A stretch of DNA of 35,010 bases. Origin: Candidatus Pelagibacterales bacterium (GTDB lineage Bacteria; Pseudomonadota; Alphaproteobacteria; TMED109). Shown in pieces: positions 34,579-35,010 of this stretch. Below the pieces are notes generated by a model. That model did no database searches. It saw only the letters and a program-made list of their open reading frames with translations, and was not told the DNA's origin. The position numbers were made by a program, and so were the translations under genes. Where the stretch lies: NCBI GenBank assembly GCA_002732015.1, contig PCCU01000043.1, positions 1-35,010 of the forward strand. The letters run 5' to 3'. Each line of letters begins with the position of its first letter. Positions within the stretch are counted from its first letter, which is position 1.

Positions 34579-35010
34579 TTGGTAAAAAATTTTTTAGAAA
34601 TAAATTTTGATAATAAAAATACTGAATTAAAATTATTAATCAGCAAGAAGTCTTTTGCAGATACTTCCGAAAAAATTACTAAAGAGCTTTTAAAAAAAAT
34701 TGCAGAGATTTCTGAAAAAGAGTATGGGATTTCTTTCAAAGATTGTTACTCTAATTTGCTTAAGGTTTCTCAAAAAGATTTAATTATTATAGAAAATGGA
34801 ATACTATTAATTAATCAAACTTTTGAGAAAATCACAGATAACTTTTTAACTCTGCTTAGACTAGCTCAACCTATTTATTTAAAGAAAGAATTACTAGTTA
34901 AAACAGATATTATTTTTACAATATTAACACCAAAAAATATGAAAACGTCTAATAAGTTACAGCTACTTTCTAAAGTTTCTAGAATATTAAACCATAATAA
35001 TATTAAAAAA
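34579..35010 (+). CDS. PtsN-like (EIIA-Ntr-family) protein lacking the catalytic His; partial, TTG start
   Basis: My translation: MVKNFLEINFDNKNTELKLLISKKSFADTSEKITKELLKKIAEISEKEYGISFKDCYSNLLKVSQKDLIIIENGILLINQTFEKITDNFLTLLRLAQPIYLKKELLVKTDIIFTILTPKNMKTSNKLQLLSKVSRILNHNNIKK; GGAG 7 nt upstream of TTG; position downstream of lptB as in many alphaproteobacteria. Confidence 0.72.
   Translation, partial: MVKNFLEINFDNKNTELKLLISKKSFADTSEKITKELLKKIAEISEKEYGISFKDCYSNLLKVSQKDLIIIENGILLINQTFEKITDNFLTLLRLAQPIYLKKELLVKTDIIFTILTPKNMKTSNKLQLLSKVSRILNHNNIKK

Noticed and set aside
1-35010. CRISPR array, prophage, transposon, toxin-antitoxin or defence island
   Set aside because: No spaced repeat array, integrase, transposase, phage structural or defence-type gene was seen; the content is housekeeping, transport and envelope.

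Overview
This 35 kb window comes from a very AT-rich, compact bacterial chromosome. Gene content and the order rnd-kdsD-lptC-lptA-lptB-ptsN suggest a streamlined alphaproteobacterium (inference; I do not name a clade). From left to right it carries: gltB (partial); an operon folE-maf-cysS-thrS-yidD-(unlisted 42-aa ORF)-Rap1a/Tai-like; hisI; a TonB-receptor/TonB/SufE/DUF6787 run; a cobalamin riboswitch driving a BtuB-like receptor and a DUF6580 (S-component-like) membrane protein; an SLC13/DASS permease paired with an orphan DctP-type lipoprotein; trmL; a class III nucleotide cyclase; tRNA-Ser(GGA); the infC-rpmI-rplT-pheS-pheT translation operon; two glycosyltransferases; a frameshifted alpha/beta hydrolase; a YeeZ-like epimerase, queG, a GST, uppP and an NDUFA9-like protein; and rnd-kdsD-lptC-lptA-lptB(frameshifted)-ptsN-like. 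The most interesting observations are: (1) infC and pheS in one operon have no usable ATG/GTG/TTG for full-length protein and appear to start at ATA and ATC behind good SD sequences; (2) two otherwise intact genes, including essential lptB, are each broken by exactly one extra A in a poly-A run; (3) a hairpin after the B12 aptamer encloses the btuB start codon, and the downstream gene is a lone S-component-like protein with no ABC partner here; (4) a DctP-type binding lipoprotein sits next to a DASS permease instead of DctQM; (5) the PtsN-like protein has lost the phosphorylatable His; (6) two divergent start codons are only 6 bp apart. No CRISPR, prophage or transposon was seen.
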